A stretch of 30,162 bases of DNA from Vulcanimicrobiia bacterium (lineage in GTDB: Bacteria; Vulcanimicrobiota; Vulcanimicrobiia; Vulcanimicrobiales; Vulcanimicrobiaceae): contig JANWKW010000128.1 in NCBI GenBank assembly GCA_025451135.1, positions 1 through 30,162 of the forward strand, given 5' to 3'. Position 1 is the stretch's first letter; each line of letters starts with the position of its first letter. The notes under the pieces were generated by a model. That model had not been told where the DNA came from and did not search any database. It saw only the letters and a program-made list of their open reading frames with translations. Both the position numbers and the translations under genes were made by a program. Shown here in pieces: positions 14,972 to 23,661 of the stretch.

Positions 14972-17277
14972 GGATCGTCTGCGTCGGCGGCGGCCCGGCC
15001 GGCCTGTACTTCTCGGTCTTGGCCAAGCGGCGCCATCCGGAGTGGAGCGTCCGGGTGCTCGAACGCAATCGCCCGTTCGATACGTTCGGCTGGGTCGTGG
15101 TCTTCTCGGACGCCACGCTCGACAATCTGCGCGCGGCCGACGCGCAGACGCACGACGCGATCGTGCGGGCGTTCGCGCACTGGGACGACATCGCGATAAC
15201 CATCGGCGATCGGCGGATCGTCTCCGGCGGGCACGGATTCAGCGGGATCGCGCGCAAGCGTCTCCTCGCGATCCTGCAAGAGCGCGCGAGCGAGGTCGGC
15301 GTCGAGTTGGCGTTCGAGACCGAGGTCGACGATCTCGCGGGGCTCGGCGACGCCGATCTGATCGTGGCCGCCGACGGCGCCAACAGCCGCATCCGCGCCG
15401 CGCGCGCGGACGCGTTCGCGCCCAGCCTGGATCGCCGGAAGTGCCGCTTCGTCTGGCTCGGCACCACGCTGCCGCTGGATGCGTTCACGTTTCTGTTCGA
15501 ACGCACCGAGCACGGCTGGTTCGCCGTGCACGCCTACCGGTTCCAGGACGACGTACCGGCGGGGACCGCGGTGAGCACGTTCATCGTGGAATGCCGTGAA
15601 GAGACCTGGCTCGCGCACGGGCTGGATACGGCCGGGACCGCCGAGACGATCGCGTTCTGCGAGCGGCTGTTCGCGCGGCATCTGGACGGGCATCGCCTGG
15701 TCGCCAACTCGGCCCACCTGCGGGGCCGGGACTGGCTCAACTTCGTGCGGGTCGCCAACGACCGCTGGATCGACGGCAACGTGGTGCTGCTCGGCGACGC
15801 GGCCCACACCGCCCATTTCTCGGTCGGGTCGGGGACCAAGCTCGCGATGGAGGATGCCATCGCCTTGGCCGACGCCCTGGATGCCGGCGGCCCGCTGCCC
15901 GTCCGGCTGGCCGGGTACGAGGCCGCCCGCAAGCTCGAAGTCCTCAAGCTCCAGAACGCCGCCCGGAACTCGACCGAGTGGTTCGAGAACGTGGCCCGCT
16001 ATGCCGGGCTGCCGGCCGAGCAGTTCGCCTACAGCCTGCTGACCCGCAGCCAGCGGATCGGTCACGAAAATCTCCGCCTGCGCGATGAAGCCTATGTCGA
16101 GCGGACGGAACAGTGGTTCGCCACGCGCGCTACGGAGCGCACGGCAGTCGGGGGGATGACGACACAACGAGCGTCGATTCCGCCGATGTTCACTCCCGTC
16201 CGTTTGCGTCAACTCACGTTGCGCAACCGCGTTGTCGTCCCGCCCATGGACACCTACAGCGCGGTCGACGGAACTCCCGACGACTTCCACCTCGTCCACC
16301 TGGGGGCGCGCGCGCTGGGCGGCGCCGGCCTGGTGATGACCGAGATGACGTGCGTCTCGCCCGAAGGCCGCATCACGCCGGGGTGCACCGGTATGTATAC
16401 CGCGGCGCATCGCGACGCGTGGGCCCGCATCGTCGCCTTCGTCCACGAGCGCAGCGACGCCAAGATCGGCCTGCAGATCGGCCACTCGGGACCGAAAGGC
16501 TCGACCAAACTGATGTGGGAGGGGATGGACGAACCGCTCGACGCCGGCAATTGGCCGGTGGTCGGCCCCTCGGCGATCCCCTACGCCCAAGGCAACGCCG
16601 TGCCGCACGCGCTGACGCGAGCGGAGATGGATGCGATCCGCGACGAGTTCGTGCGGGCCGCGCGGATGGGAGACGAAGCCGGTTTCGACCTGCTCGAGGT
16701 GCACGCCGCCCACGGCTATCTGCTCTCGTCGTTCATCACGCCGCTGCGCAACCGGCGCACCGACGAGTACGGCGGGACGCTCGAGAACCGGCTGCGGTAT
16801 CCGCTCGAAGTGTTCGCCGCCGTGCGCGCCGCCTGGCCGGAGGACAAGCCGATGTCGGTGCGCATCTCCGCGACGGACTGGCATCCCGACGGCATCACCG
16901 AAGAGGATGCCGTCGAGATCGCGAGAGCCTTTAAAGCGGCCGGCGCCGATCTGATCAACGTCTCGACCGGCCAGACCGACCCCCGGAGCAAGCCGGTCTA
17001 CGGCCGGCTCTACCAGACGCCGTACGCCGACAAGATCCGCAACGAAGTCGGGATCGCAACGCTCGCCGTGGGCAACGTGACCGAGGCCGACCAGGTCAAC
17101 GCGATCGTCGCCGCCGGCCGCGCCGACCTGGTCGCGCTCGGGCGCCCGCACCTGGCCGATCCCGCCTGGACGCTCCACGCCGCCGCCGCCCTCGGCTACA
17201 CGGAACAATCGTGGCCGGTGCAGTATCTCCCCGGCAAGATGCAACTCGAGCGCAACCTCGCCAAGGCGAAAGAGTGA
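14968..17277 (+). CDS. 2-aminobenzoyl-CoA monooxygenase/reductase or salicylyl-CoA 5-hydroxylase/oxidoreductase
   Basis: 769 residues, the size of the two-domain 2-aminobenzoyl-CoA monooxygenase/reductase (about 85 kDa, described from Azoarcus evansii). Residues 1 to about 395 are a flavin monooxygenase: VGGGPAGLYFSVLAKRR at the N-terminus, FVWLGTTLPLDAFTF, and GDAAHTAHFSVGSGTKLAMEDA binding FAD. From about M397 the chain is an Old Yellow Enzyme-type FMN reductase: PPMFTPVRLRQLTLRNRVVV, the active-site HAAHGYLLSSF, NRRTDEYGGTLENRLRYP and NVSTGQ. In the known enzyme the first half hydroxylates the CoA-bound ring and the second reduces the product, destroying aromaticity. ATG overlaps the methyltransferase stop by 4 nt. 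Database names for this fusion often say salicylyl-CoA 5-hydroxylase; the substrate (2-amino- or 2-hydroxybenzoyl-CoA) cannot be settled from sequence. Confidence 0.87.
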   Translation: MRIVCVGGGPAGLYFSVLAKRRHPEWSVRVLERNRPFDTFGWVVVFSDATLDNLRAADAQTHDAIVRAFAHWDDIAITIGDRRIVSGGHGFSGIARKRLLAILQERASEVGVELAFETEVDDLAGLGDADLIVAADGANSRIRAARADAFAPSLDRRKCRFVWLGTTLPLDAFTFLFERTEHGWFAVHAYRFQDDVPAGTAVSTFIVECREETWLAHGLDTAGTAETIAFCERLFARHLDGHRLVANSAHLRGRDWLNFVRVANDRWIDGNVVLLGDAAHTAHFSVGSGTKLAMEDAIALADALDAGGPLPVRLAGYEAARKLEVLKLQNAARNSTEWFENVARYAGLPAEQFAYSLLTRSQRIGHENLRLRDEAYVERTEQWFATRATERTAVGGMTTQRASIPPMFTPVRLRQLTLRNRVVVPPMDTYSAVDGTPDDFHLVHLGARALGGAGLVMTEMTCVSPEGRITPGCTGMYTAAHRDAWARIVAFVHERSDAKIGLQIGHSGPKGSTKLMWEGMDEPLDAGNWPVVGPSAIPYAQGNAVPHALTRAEMDAIRDEFVRAARMGDEAGFDLLEVHAAHGYLLSSFITPLRNRRTDEYGGTLENRLRYPLEVFAAVRAAWPEDKPMSVRISATDWHPDGITEEDAVEIARAFKAAGADLINVSTGQTDPRSKPVYGRLYQTPYADKIRNEVGIATLAVGNVTEADQVNAIVAAGRADLVALGRPHLADPAWTLHAAAALGYTEQSWPVQYLPGKMQLERNLAKAKE

Positions 17278-18026
17278 TGGCGAGCGCCGACGTTCGCAAG
17301 CGCCACGCGCTCGTCACCGGGGGCAATCGCGGCATCGGATTGGCGGTCGCGGCCGCTCTGGCGGGGGCCGGAGCGCGCGTGAGCGTCGTGAGCAGGTCCG
17401 GGTTTGCGCATGAAAGCGGCGCGGGATTCTTCCACGCGACCGCCGACATCTCGGACGAAGCGCAGATCGCGGCCGCCTTTGCCGCGTGCCGGAAGGCGAA
17501 CGGGCCGGTGGAGATCCTGGTGAACAACTCCGGCATCGCGCAGTCGGCGCCGTTGGCGCGGACGACGACCCAGATGTGGGACCGGATCATCGCGACCAAT
17601 CTGACCGGGACGTTTCTCTGTACGCGCGAGGCTTTGGCCGATATGATCCCGGCGAAGCGGGGCCGCATCGTCAACGTCGCCTCGATCGCCGGGCTCTACG
17701 GCGCGCCGTATATCGGCGCATATGCCGCCTCCAAACACGGGGTCGTCGGGCTGACCCGATCGCTGGCCGAAGAGCTGCGGGAGTTCGGGATCACCGCGAA
17801 CGCGCTCTGCCCCGGCTACGTCGAGACGGACATGATGCAGCAAGCCATCACGAACATCGTCAAGCATACCGGCGTCACCCCCGAGGCGGCCCGCGCGCAG
17901 TTGGCGCAGACGAACCCCGGCGGCCGGATCGTGCACGTCGACGAGGTCGCAGCCGCGGCCATGGCGCTCATCGAGGGCGACGCCACCGGGGAGTGCGTCG
18001 TGCTTCCCGCCGAGACGACCGCATGA
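17277..18026 (+). CDS. SDR-family dehydrogenase
   Basis: 249 residues from ATG at 17277, sharing one base with the preceding stop (TGATG); an in-frame GTG lies 3 nt earlier. TGGNRGIG (14-21) binds NAD(P), NNSG (83-86) replaces the usual NNAG, and N108, S136, Y149 and K153 (YAASK) form the catalytic tetrad. It resembles 3-oxoacyl-ACP reductases. In this operon the likely job is oxidation of a 3-hydroxyacyl-CoA after the hydratase, or redox work on the ring-opened product. Cytoplasmic. Its TGA overlaps the hydratase ATG by 4 nt. Confidence 0.9.
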   Translation: MASADVRKRHALVTGGNRGIGLAVAAALAGAGARVSVVSRSGFAHESGAGFFHATADISDEAQIAAAFAACRKANGPVEILVNNSGIAQSAPLARTTTQMWDRIIATNLTGTFLCTREALADMIPAKRGRIVNVASIAGLYGAPYIGAYAASKHGVVGLTRSLAEELREFGITANALCPGYVETDMMQQAITNIVKHTGVTPEAARAQLAQTNPGGRIVHVDEVAAAAMALIEGDATGECVVLPAETTA

Positions 18027-18814
18027 CCGACGGCCTTCGCATCGTCCAGGACGGCGCGGTCCTCTCGATCATCCTCGACCGGCCGGAGCGCAAGAACCCG
18101 CTCACGTTCGCGATCTATGCAGAGCTGCGCGATCGCTTTCGCGCGCTTGCGGACGACGCGTCCGTCAAGGCGGTCGTGCTCTCCGGGAGCGGCGGCGACT
18201 TCTGTTCGGGCGGCGACGTCCACGAGATCATCGGACCGTTGACGACCTCGACGCCGGACGAGTTGTTGGCGTTCACGCAAATGACCGGGGATACGGTCAA
18301 GGCGATGCGCGCCTGCCCGCAACCGATCGTCGCAGCCGTCGACGGCGTCTGCGCCGGAGCGGGCGCGATCCTGGCGATGGCATCCGATCTGCGCTACGGC
18401 ACGCCCTCGGCGAAGACCGCGTTCCTGTTCGTCCGCGTCGGGCTGTCGGGCGCCGACATGGGCGCGTGCGCGCTGCTTCCGCGCATCGTCGGCCAGGGCC
18501 GCGCCGCGGAGCTGCTCTACACCGGCCGCGCGATGACCGCGGACGAAGGGCTCGCCTGGGGTTTCTTCAACCGCCTCGCTTCTTCGGACGATCTGCTCGC
18601 GGAAGCGATGACCACCGCCCGCGACATCGCCAGCGGCCCGACGCGGGCGCACGCGACGACGAAGCGGATGCTCCATCGCGAGTGGGCGATGGAGATCGAC
18701 GACGCGATCGACGCCGAAGCTCGCGTCCAGGACGAATGCATGCAGACCGCCGACTTCCGCCGCGCCTACGAAGCGTTCGCGGCGAAGCGGACGCCCGCGT
18801 TCGAGGGAGACTGA
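18023..18814 (+). CDS. enoyl-CoA hydratase/isomerase family protein
   Basis: 263 residues. The crotonase fold is shown by LDRPERKNPLTFAIYAEL, SGSGGDFCSGGDVHEI (first oxyanion-hole stretch), DGVCAGAGAILAMASDLR (second) and RVGLSGADMGACALLPRIVG, ending in the usual basic C-terminal helix. The first oxyanion-hole Gly and the GAGA turn are present; the catalytic acidic residue could be the Asp in GADMG. It should hydrate an alpha,beta-unsaturated acyl-CoA, or open a ring, in the aromatic-CoA pathway. ATG overlaps the SDR stop by 4 nt, and its TGA shares one base with the next ATG. Confidence 0.9.
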   Translation: MTDGLRIVQDGAVLSIILDRPERKNPLTFAIYAELRDRFRALADDASVKAVVLSGSGGDFCSGGDVHEIIGPLTTSTPDELLAFTQMTGDTVKAMRACPQPIVAAVDGVCAGAGAILAMASDLRYGTPSAKTAFLFVRVGLSGADMGACALLPRIVGQGRAAELLYTGRAMTADEGLAWGFFNRLASSDDLLAEAMTTARDIASGPTRAHATTKRMLHREWAMEIDDAIDAEARVQDECMQTADFRRAYEAFAAKRTPAFEGD

Positions 18815-19950
18815 TGAGCGACGTTTCGTTCCTCCGCTGGCCGTTCTTCGAGGACCGGCACCGCGTCTTCGCGGCGGCGATCGCCGCCTGGGCCGACAAC
18901 CGGCCCGCCGATGACGAGGGCGGCGACATCGACGCGCAGTGCCGCGCCTGGGTCCGCGCGCTCGGCGCGGGCGGATGGCTGCGGCATGCGGTGCCGCCGG
19001 CCGACGTTCGCGCGCTCTGCGTGGCGCGCGAGACGCTCGCCTACCGCAGCGCGCTCGGCGACTTCGCGTTCGCGATGCAGGGACTCGGCGCCGGCCCGAT
19101 CGCGCTGTTCGGCGACGACGCGCAGAAGGCGGCGTACCTGCCCGATATCGCCGCAGGCGAGAAGATCGCCGCGTTCGCCTTGTCGGAAGCCGAGGCCGGT
19201 TCCGACGTCGCGGCGCTGACGACGACCGCCCGACGCGACGGCGACGCCTACGTCCTCGACGGCGAGAAGACCTGGATCTCGAATGCCGGCATCGCCGACA
19301 CGTACGTCGTGTTCGCGCGGACCGCGGACACCGGCCATCGCGGCCTGAGCGCGTTCGTCGTCCCGTCCGGTACGGACGGCTTCGCCGTGGTCGAGCGGAT
19401 CAAGACGATCTCGCCGCATCCGCTCGGACGCATCCGCTTCGCCGGTTGCCGGATCCCCGGGTCTGCGCGGATCGGCGGCGAAGGCGACGGCTTCAAGATC
19501 GCGATGGCGACGCTCGATGTCTTCCGCAGCACGGTCGGCGCCGCTGCGGTCGGCTTCGCGCGGCGCGCGCTCGACGAGAGCGTGACCCACGTCAAGGAGC
19601 GCGCGCTTTTCGGCGCGCCGCTGGCGGATCTCCAACTCACCCAGAGCGCGATCGCCGGAATGGCGACGGACGTCGATACCGCGGCGCTCCTGGTCTACCG
19701 CGCCGCGTGGACCAAGGATGCGGGCGCCGAGCGCGTGACCCGCGAAGCGGCGATGGCGAAGTGGGTCGCGACCGAAGCCGCCGGGCGGGTCGCCGATCGC
19801 GCCGTGCAGTTGTTCGGCGGACGGGGCGTGACCCGCGGCGAGGCGGTCGAGCGCATCTACCGCGACGTCCGCGCGCTGCGCATCTACGAAGGCGCGAGCG
19901 AGGTCCAACAGGTGGTCATCGCACGTCAAACGCTCGGACCGGCCCGGTGA
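18814..19950 (+). CDS. acyl-CoA dehydrogenase
   Basis: 378 residues, normal for the family. FALSEAEAGSDVAAL and KTWISNAGIADTYVVFART are the FAD/substrate loop motifs of the middle domain, and RIYEGASEVQQ near the C-terminus carries the catalytic base E359. RAVQLFGGRGVTRGEAVERIYRD is the usual helix-loop. It should introduce a double bond into an acyl-CoA with FAD and pass electrons to ETF. ATG overlaps the previous stop (TGATG), behind GAGGGAGA as ribosome binding site. Co-occurrence with the fusion monooxygenase and the ligase suggests it acts on a ring-derived acyl-CoA rather than a fatty acid. Confidence 0.92.
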   Translation: MSDVSFLRWPFFEDRHRVFAAAIAAWADNRPADDEGGDIDAQCRAWVRALGAGGWLRHAVPPADVRALCVARETLAYRSALGDFAFAMQGLGAGPIALFGDDAQKAAYLPDIAAGEKIAAFALSEAEAGSDVAALTTTARRDGDAYVLDGEKTWISNAGIADTYVVFARTADTGHRGLSAFVVPSGTDGFAVVERIKTISPHPLGRIRFAGCRIPGSARIGGEGDGFKIAMATLDVFRSTVGAAAVGFARRALDESVTHVKERALFGAPLADLQLTQSAIAGMATDVDTAALLVYRAAWTKDAGAERVTREAAMAKWVATEAAGRVADRAVQLFGGRGVTRGEAVERIYRDVRALRIYEGASEVQQVVIARQTLGPAR

Positions 19951-21539
19951 GCAGCGCCCATCACGATCCGTTCGCGCGCGAGGCGCTTCCGGCGGCCGAT
20001 CGGCAGCCGGAGCTCCGGTTCGATCTGCCGGCGCTCCGATATCCGGAGCGGCTCAACGCGGCCGACGTCTTGCTCGACCGGCACGTGCGCGAAGGGCGCG
20101 GCGACCGGCGCTGCATCCTCGCGCCCGGCGGGACCGCCTGGTCGTACGCCGATCTGCTCGACCGGGCCAACCGCATCGCGAACGTGCTGGTCGACGACCT
20201 CGGCGTCGTGCCCGGCAGTCGCGTGCTGCTGCGCGCGCCGAACACGCCGATGCTGGCCGCCTGCTGGTTCGCCGTCGTCAAGGCCGGCGCGATCGCGGTG
20301 ACGACCATGCCGCTCTACCGCGCGGGCGAACTGCGTCACATGATCGACAAGGCGCAGGTCCGGCTCGCGCTCTGCGACGCGCGCATCGCGGGCGAGCTCG
20401 CGAGCGCGACCGAAGGCGCGGACGTGCGGACCGTGCTCTTCGGGAGCGAGGATGCCGAGCTCGAACGCCGGATGGCGAGCGCTTCGCCCGTCTTCGAGAA
20501 CGTCGCGACCGCCGCCGAGGACGTGGCGCTGATCGGGTTCACGTCGGGGACGACCGGGTCGGCGAAGGCGACCATGCACTACCATCGCGACCTGCTGGCG
20601 ATCTGCGACACCTACGCCGCCCGCGTGTTGAAGGCGCATCCGGACGATCTGTTCACCGGATCGCCGCCGCTCGGCTTCACGTTCGGGCTGGGCGGCGAAC
20701 TGATCTGCCCGCTCCACATCGGCGCGGCCACGCTGCTGCTGGAGAAGGCGCCGCCGGCCGATCTGCTGCGCGCGATCGGAGAGTACGGCGTCAACGTGGT
20801 GTTCACCGCGCCGATCGCGTATCGCGCGATGACCGCGATGCTGGCCGATGCCGACGTGTCCTCGCTGCGGCTGTGCGTCTCCGCCGGCGAGACCTTGCCG
20901 GCGCCGGTCTGGCAGGCGTGGCACGAAGCGACCGGCTTGAAGATCCTCGACGGCATCGGCAGCACCGAGATGCTCCACATCTTCGTCGGTTCCGGCGTCG
21001 ACGACGCACGCCCGGGTGCGACCGGAAAGGTCGTGCCGGGCTACGTCGCAGAGATCCACGACGACGACGGCAACCCGCTGCCGCTCGGCGCGATCGGCAG
21101 ACTCGCGGTCAAAGGCCCGACCGGCTGCCGGTATCTCGACGACGAGCGCCAGGGCAGTTACGTCCGCGACGGCTGGAACTATCCGGGCGACGCCTACTCG
21201 CTCGACGCCGACGGCTACTTCCACTACATCGCGCGGACCGACGACATGATCGTCTCGGCCGGCTACAACATCTCCGGACCCGAGGTCGAGCAGGCCTTGC
21301 TCGCCCACGCAGGCGTGAAAGAGTGCGCGGTCGTGGCCAAAGCCGACCCGGCCCACGGCACCAACATCGTCAAGGCGTTCGTCGTCCGCAACGACGACGC
21401 CGACGTCGACGCGGAGGCCTTGGTCGCGTTCTGCAAGGAGCGGATCGCGCCGTACAAGGCGCCCCGCGAGGTCGAGTTCGTCGATGCGCTCCCGCGCACC
21501 GAGACCGGCAAGGTCCAGCGGTACAAGCTGCGCGCTTAG
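19947..21539 (+). CDS. benzoate/2-aminobenzoate-type CoA ligase (AMP-forming)
   Basis: 530 residues from GTG at 19947, overlapping the dehydrogenase stop by 4 nt. The adenylate-forming signature TSGTTGSAK (199-207), GIGSTEML, the YNISGPEVEQ hinge region and PRTETGKVQRYKL with catalytic K522 are all visible. The N-terminal LRYPERLNAADVLLDRHV resembles benzoate-CoA ligases. It should activate an aromatic acid with ATP and CoA, giving the thioester used by the monooxygenase/reductase. In known anthranilate clusters this is the entry enzyme. Last gene of the operon; its TAG overlaps the opposing RidA-family stop by 4 nt, so no terminator fits between them. Confidence 0.92.
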   Translation: MSSAHHDPFAREALPAADRQPELRFDLPALRYPERLNAADVLLDRHVREGRGDRRCILAPGGTAWSYADLLDRANRIANVLVDDLGVVPGSRVLLRAPNTPMLAACWFAVVKAGAIAVTTMPLYRAGELRHMIDKAQVRLALCDARIAGELASATEGADVRTVLFGSEDAELERRMASASPVFENVATAAEDVALIGFTSGTTGSAKATMHYHRDLLAICDTYAARVLKAHPDDLFTGSPPLGFTFGLGGELICPLHIGAATLLLEKAPPADLLRAIGEYGVNVVFTAPIAYRAMTAMLADADVSSLRLCVSAGETLPAPVWQAWHEATGLKILDGIGSTEMLHIFVGSGVDDARPGATGKVVPGYVAEIHDDDGNPLPLGAIGRLAVKGPTGCRYLDDERQGSYVRDGWNYPGDAYSLDADGYFHYIARTDDMIVSAGYNISGPEVEQALLAHAGVKECAVVAKADPAHGTNIVKAFVVRNDDADVDAEALVAFCKERIAPYKAPREVEFVDALPRTETGKVQRYKLRA

Positions 21540-21940
21540 GGGATGAAGGCGGTCGCCTCGATCTCGACCAGCGCGCCGTCTTCGAGCAGGTCCGCGACCT
21601 GGACGAGGGTCATCGCCGGATAATGGTCGCCGACGATCGCGCGGTACGCTGCGCCGATCTCTTTCTCGGCCGACTTGTAGGCGCGCTTGTCGGTGACGTA
21701 CCAGGTCAGGCGTACGAGATGGCCGGCGTCCCCGTTCGCGGCGGCCAGGACGGCCACGACGTTGCGCAGCGCCTGCGCCGTCTGGCTGGCGATATCCGCG
21801 CCGGCCAACGCGCCGCGTTCGTCCCAGCCGATCTGTCCGGCGATCGCGAGCAGGCGGCCGTGCGGGCCGACGCTCGCGGCGACGCCGTTGCTGTAGCCCC
21901 GCGGTCGCGGCCAGCCGTGCGGGTTGACGGTCTCGCTCAT
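21536..21940 (-). CDS. RidA (YjgF/UK114)-family protein
   Basis: 134 residues from ATG at 21940, overlapping the symporter stop by 4 nt. GRLLAIAGQIGWDERGALAG, LVRLTWYVTDKRAYKSAE and YPAMTLVQVADLLEDGALVEIEATAF are the RidA core. RidA proper hydrolyses reactive enamines/imines with a conserved Arg in PARS; here that place reads PAMT, so the key Arg is missing. RidA-like proteins accompany many 2-aminobenzoyl-CoA clusters, probably because imines or enamines arise after ring reduction. Though on the opposite strand to the ligase, it is closely placed and likely functionally linked. Cytoplasmic. Confidence 0.87.
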   Translation of the reverse strand: MSETVNPHGWPRPRGYSNGVAASVGPHGRLLAIAGQIGWDERGALAGADIASQTAQALRNVVAVLAAANGDAGHLVRLTWYVTDKRAYKSAEKEIGAAYRAIVGDHYPAMTLVQVADLLEDGALVEIEATAFIP

Positions 21941-23469
21941 ACCGCGTAGTCCTGCGCCGTCGTGCCGTCGATGCCCTTGCTCGCGTTCGCCGCGTTGAAC
22001 GCGAACGTCGCGAGCGCGGCCACCGCCAGGTTTGCGATCAGCGCGTAGAGCGCGATGAAGCCGACCAGCTTGAGGCTGCCGAGCTGCATCGGGAAGACCG
22101 GCGCGAATTTGCCGGACGCCAGGAACGTCGCGTACGCCATGCCCGATCCGGTCAGCATGCCGGCGCACCAGCCGAGCAGCAGTGCGGTGGGATGGAACCA
22201 TCGGGTGTAGAGCCCGAGCGCGAAGGCCGGGAAGATCTGCAGCATCCACGCGCCCCCGAGCAGCTGGAGCGTGATCGCGTACTGGACCGGGAGTTCGACC
22301 ACGAACACCAGGGCGCAAGCGCAGACCACCAGCGTGAGCATCTTGGCGATCCGCGTCTCGCCGGGCGGCCGCTGCGCGGAGAACTCCTTGAAGACGTTGC
22401 TCGCCAGCAGATTGGCCGCGCCGATCGCCATGATGGCGGCCGGCACGAGCGCGCCGATCACGATGGCCGCATTGGCGACGCCGGCGAACCAGTCCGGGAA
22501 ATACTTCGCGAAGAGCAGCGGCACGATCGCGTTCGGATCCTTGGTCGCGATCCCGGCCGCGATCGCGCAGAACCCGAGCAGCGCCAGGAAGCCGAGCAGC
22601 AGCGAGTAGGACGGCAGCAGCGCCGCATTGCGCTGGATGACGAACCTGCTCTTGGCCGCGAGCAGGCTGGTGATCGAGTGGGGATAGATGAAGAGCGAGA
22701 GGCACGAGCCGAACGCCATGGTCGCATACGCGAAGTACATTCCGGGCGAGAGCAGGATACCGGCCGGCGCCGCGCCGGCAACCGCCGGCCGAGCCGCGAG
22801 CGCCGCCTGGACGCTTGCGAACACGTGCCCCCAGCCGCCGAGCGCCGCCGGGATGACCGCGATGGCCGCGATGACCGTGATGTAGATCAGCGCGTCCTTG
22901 ACGAACGCGATCATGGCCGGCGCCCGCAGGCCGCTGGTATACGTGTAGGCGGCGAGCACGACGAATGCGACGCCCAGCGCGACGAAACCGCCGCCCGCGC
23001 CGAACGCGCCGCCGATCTGCGAGAAGACGGTCTTCATGCCGATCAGCTGCAGCGCGATATACGGCAGCGCGGCGATCACGCCGGTGACGGCGATCGCGAC
23101 CTCGAGCGCGCGATCGCCATAGCGGTCGCGCACGAAGTCGGCGCTGGTGATGTAGCCGCGCTTCTTGGCGACCGTCCAGAAGCGTGCCAGCACGATGAAG
23201 ACGACGGGATAGGCGATGGTCGCGTACGGGACCGCGAAGAAACCCAGCGCGCCGGCGCCGTAGATCAGCGCCGGGACGGCGATGAAGGTGTAGGCGGTAT
23301 ACAGATCGCCGCCCAGCAAGAACCACGAGACGAGCGTACCGAAACGCCGGCCGCCCAGCGCCCACTCGTCGAACTGCTGCAAGTTCGCCTTGCCCCAGCC
23401 GGACGCCAGGAAGCCCATGACCGTCACCCCGACGACCAAGATAAGAAAGATGATCGTGCCGCTAGACAT
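21937..23469 (-). CDS. sodium:solute symporter (SSS family), copy 2
   Basis: 510 residues, about 13 membrane spans. GGDLYTAYTFIAVPALIYG near residues 53-71, ITSADFVRDRYGDR and FGSCLSLFIYPHSITSLLAAKSR are typical of MctP-like monocarboxylate symporters. ATG at 23469 overlaps the DUF3311 gene by 8 nt. It should import an organic acid with Na+ across the inner membrane. It is only distantly similar to the copy at 11015-12469, so not a recent duplicate. Its TGA overlaps the RidA-family ATG, tying it to the aromatic-CoA island. Confidence 0.9.
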   Translation of the reverse strand: MSSGTIIFLILVVGVTVMGFLASGWGKANLQQFDEWALGGRRFGTLVSWFLLGGDLYTAYTFIAVPALIYGAGALGFFAVPYATIAYPVVFIVLARFWTVAKKRGYITSADFVRDRYGDRALEVAIAVTGVIAALPYIALQLIGMKTVFSQIGGAFGAGGGFVALGVAFVVLAAYTYTSGLRAPAMIAFVKDALIYITVIAAIAVIPAALGGWGHVFASVQAALAARPAVAGAAPAGILLSPGMYFAYATMAFGSCLSLFIYPHSITSLLAAKSRFVIQRNAALLPSYSLLLGFLALLGFCAIAAGIATKDPNAIVPLLFAKYFPDWFAGVANAAIVIGALVPAAIMAIGAANLLASNVFKEFSAQRPPGETRIAKMLTLVVCACALVFVVELPVQYAITLQLLGGAWMLQIFPAFALGLYTRWFHPTALLLGWCAGMLTGSGMAYATFLASGKFAPVFPMQLGSLKLVGFIALYALIANLAVAALATFAFNAANASKGIDGTTAQDYAV

Positions 23470-23656
23470 CCGTGCGCTCCCGCGTCATCAGGAGGACGAA
23501 CCAGAGCAGCAGCGAGGTCAGCACGACCCAGAGCAGCTGATACCAATAGAAGAACGGCAGCCCGTAGAGCGCCGGATCGGCGTGGTTGTAGAACGGCGGC
23601 CAGAGCGTCGCTACGAACGGCGCGATCAGGAGCCAGTACCAGGCGCGTCTTTTCAT
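23462..23656 (-). CDS. DUF3311 small membrane protein, copy 2
   Basis: 64 residues from ATG at 23656 with two hydrophobic spans. APFVATLWPPFYNHADPALYGLPFFYWYQLLWV is split by the conserved PFYNHADPALYGLPFFYWYQ, the classic DUF3311 core. It lies 5 nt after the EamA gene and overlaps the symporter start by 8 nt, so it is translationally coupled to it. Probable accessory subunit of the symporter. Confidence 0.87.
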   Translation of the reverse strand: MKRRAWYWLLIAPFVATLWPPFYNHADPALYGLPFFYWYQLLWVVLTSLLLWFVLLMTRERTDV

Positions 23657-23661
23657 CCGCG

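Noticed and set aside
14767..17244. An 825-codon open frame on the minus strand opposite the fused monooxygenase/reductase
   Set aside because: Arg/Gly/Asp-rich composition without domains, mirroring the real plus-strand gene.
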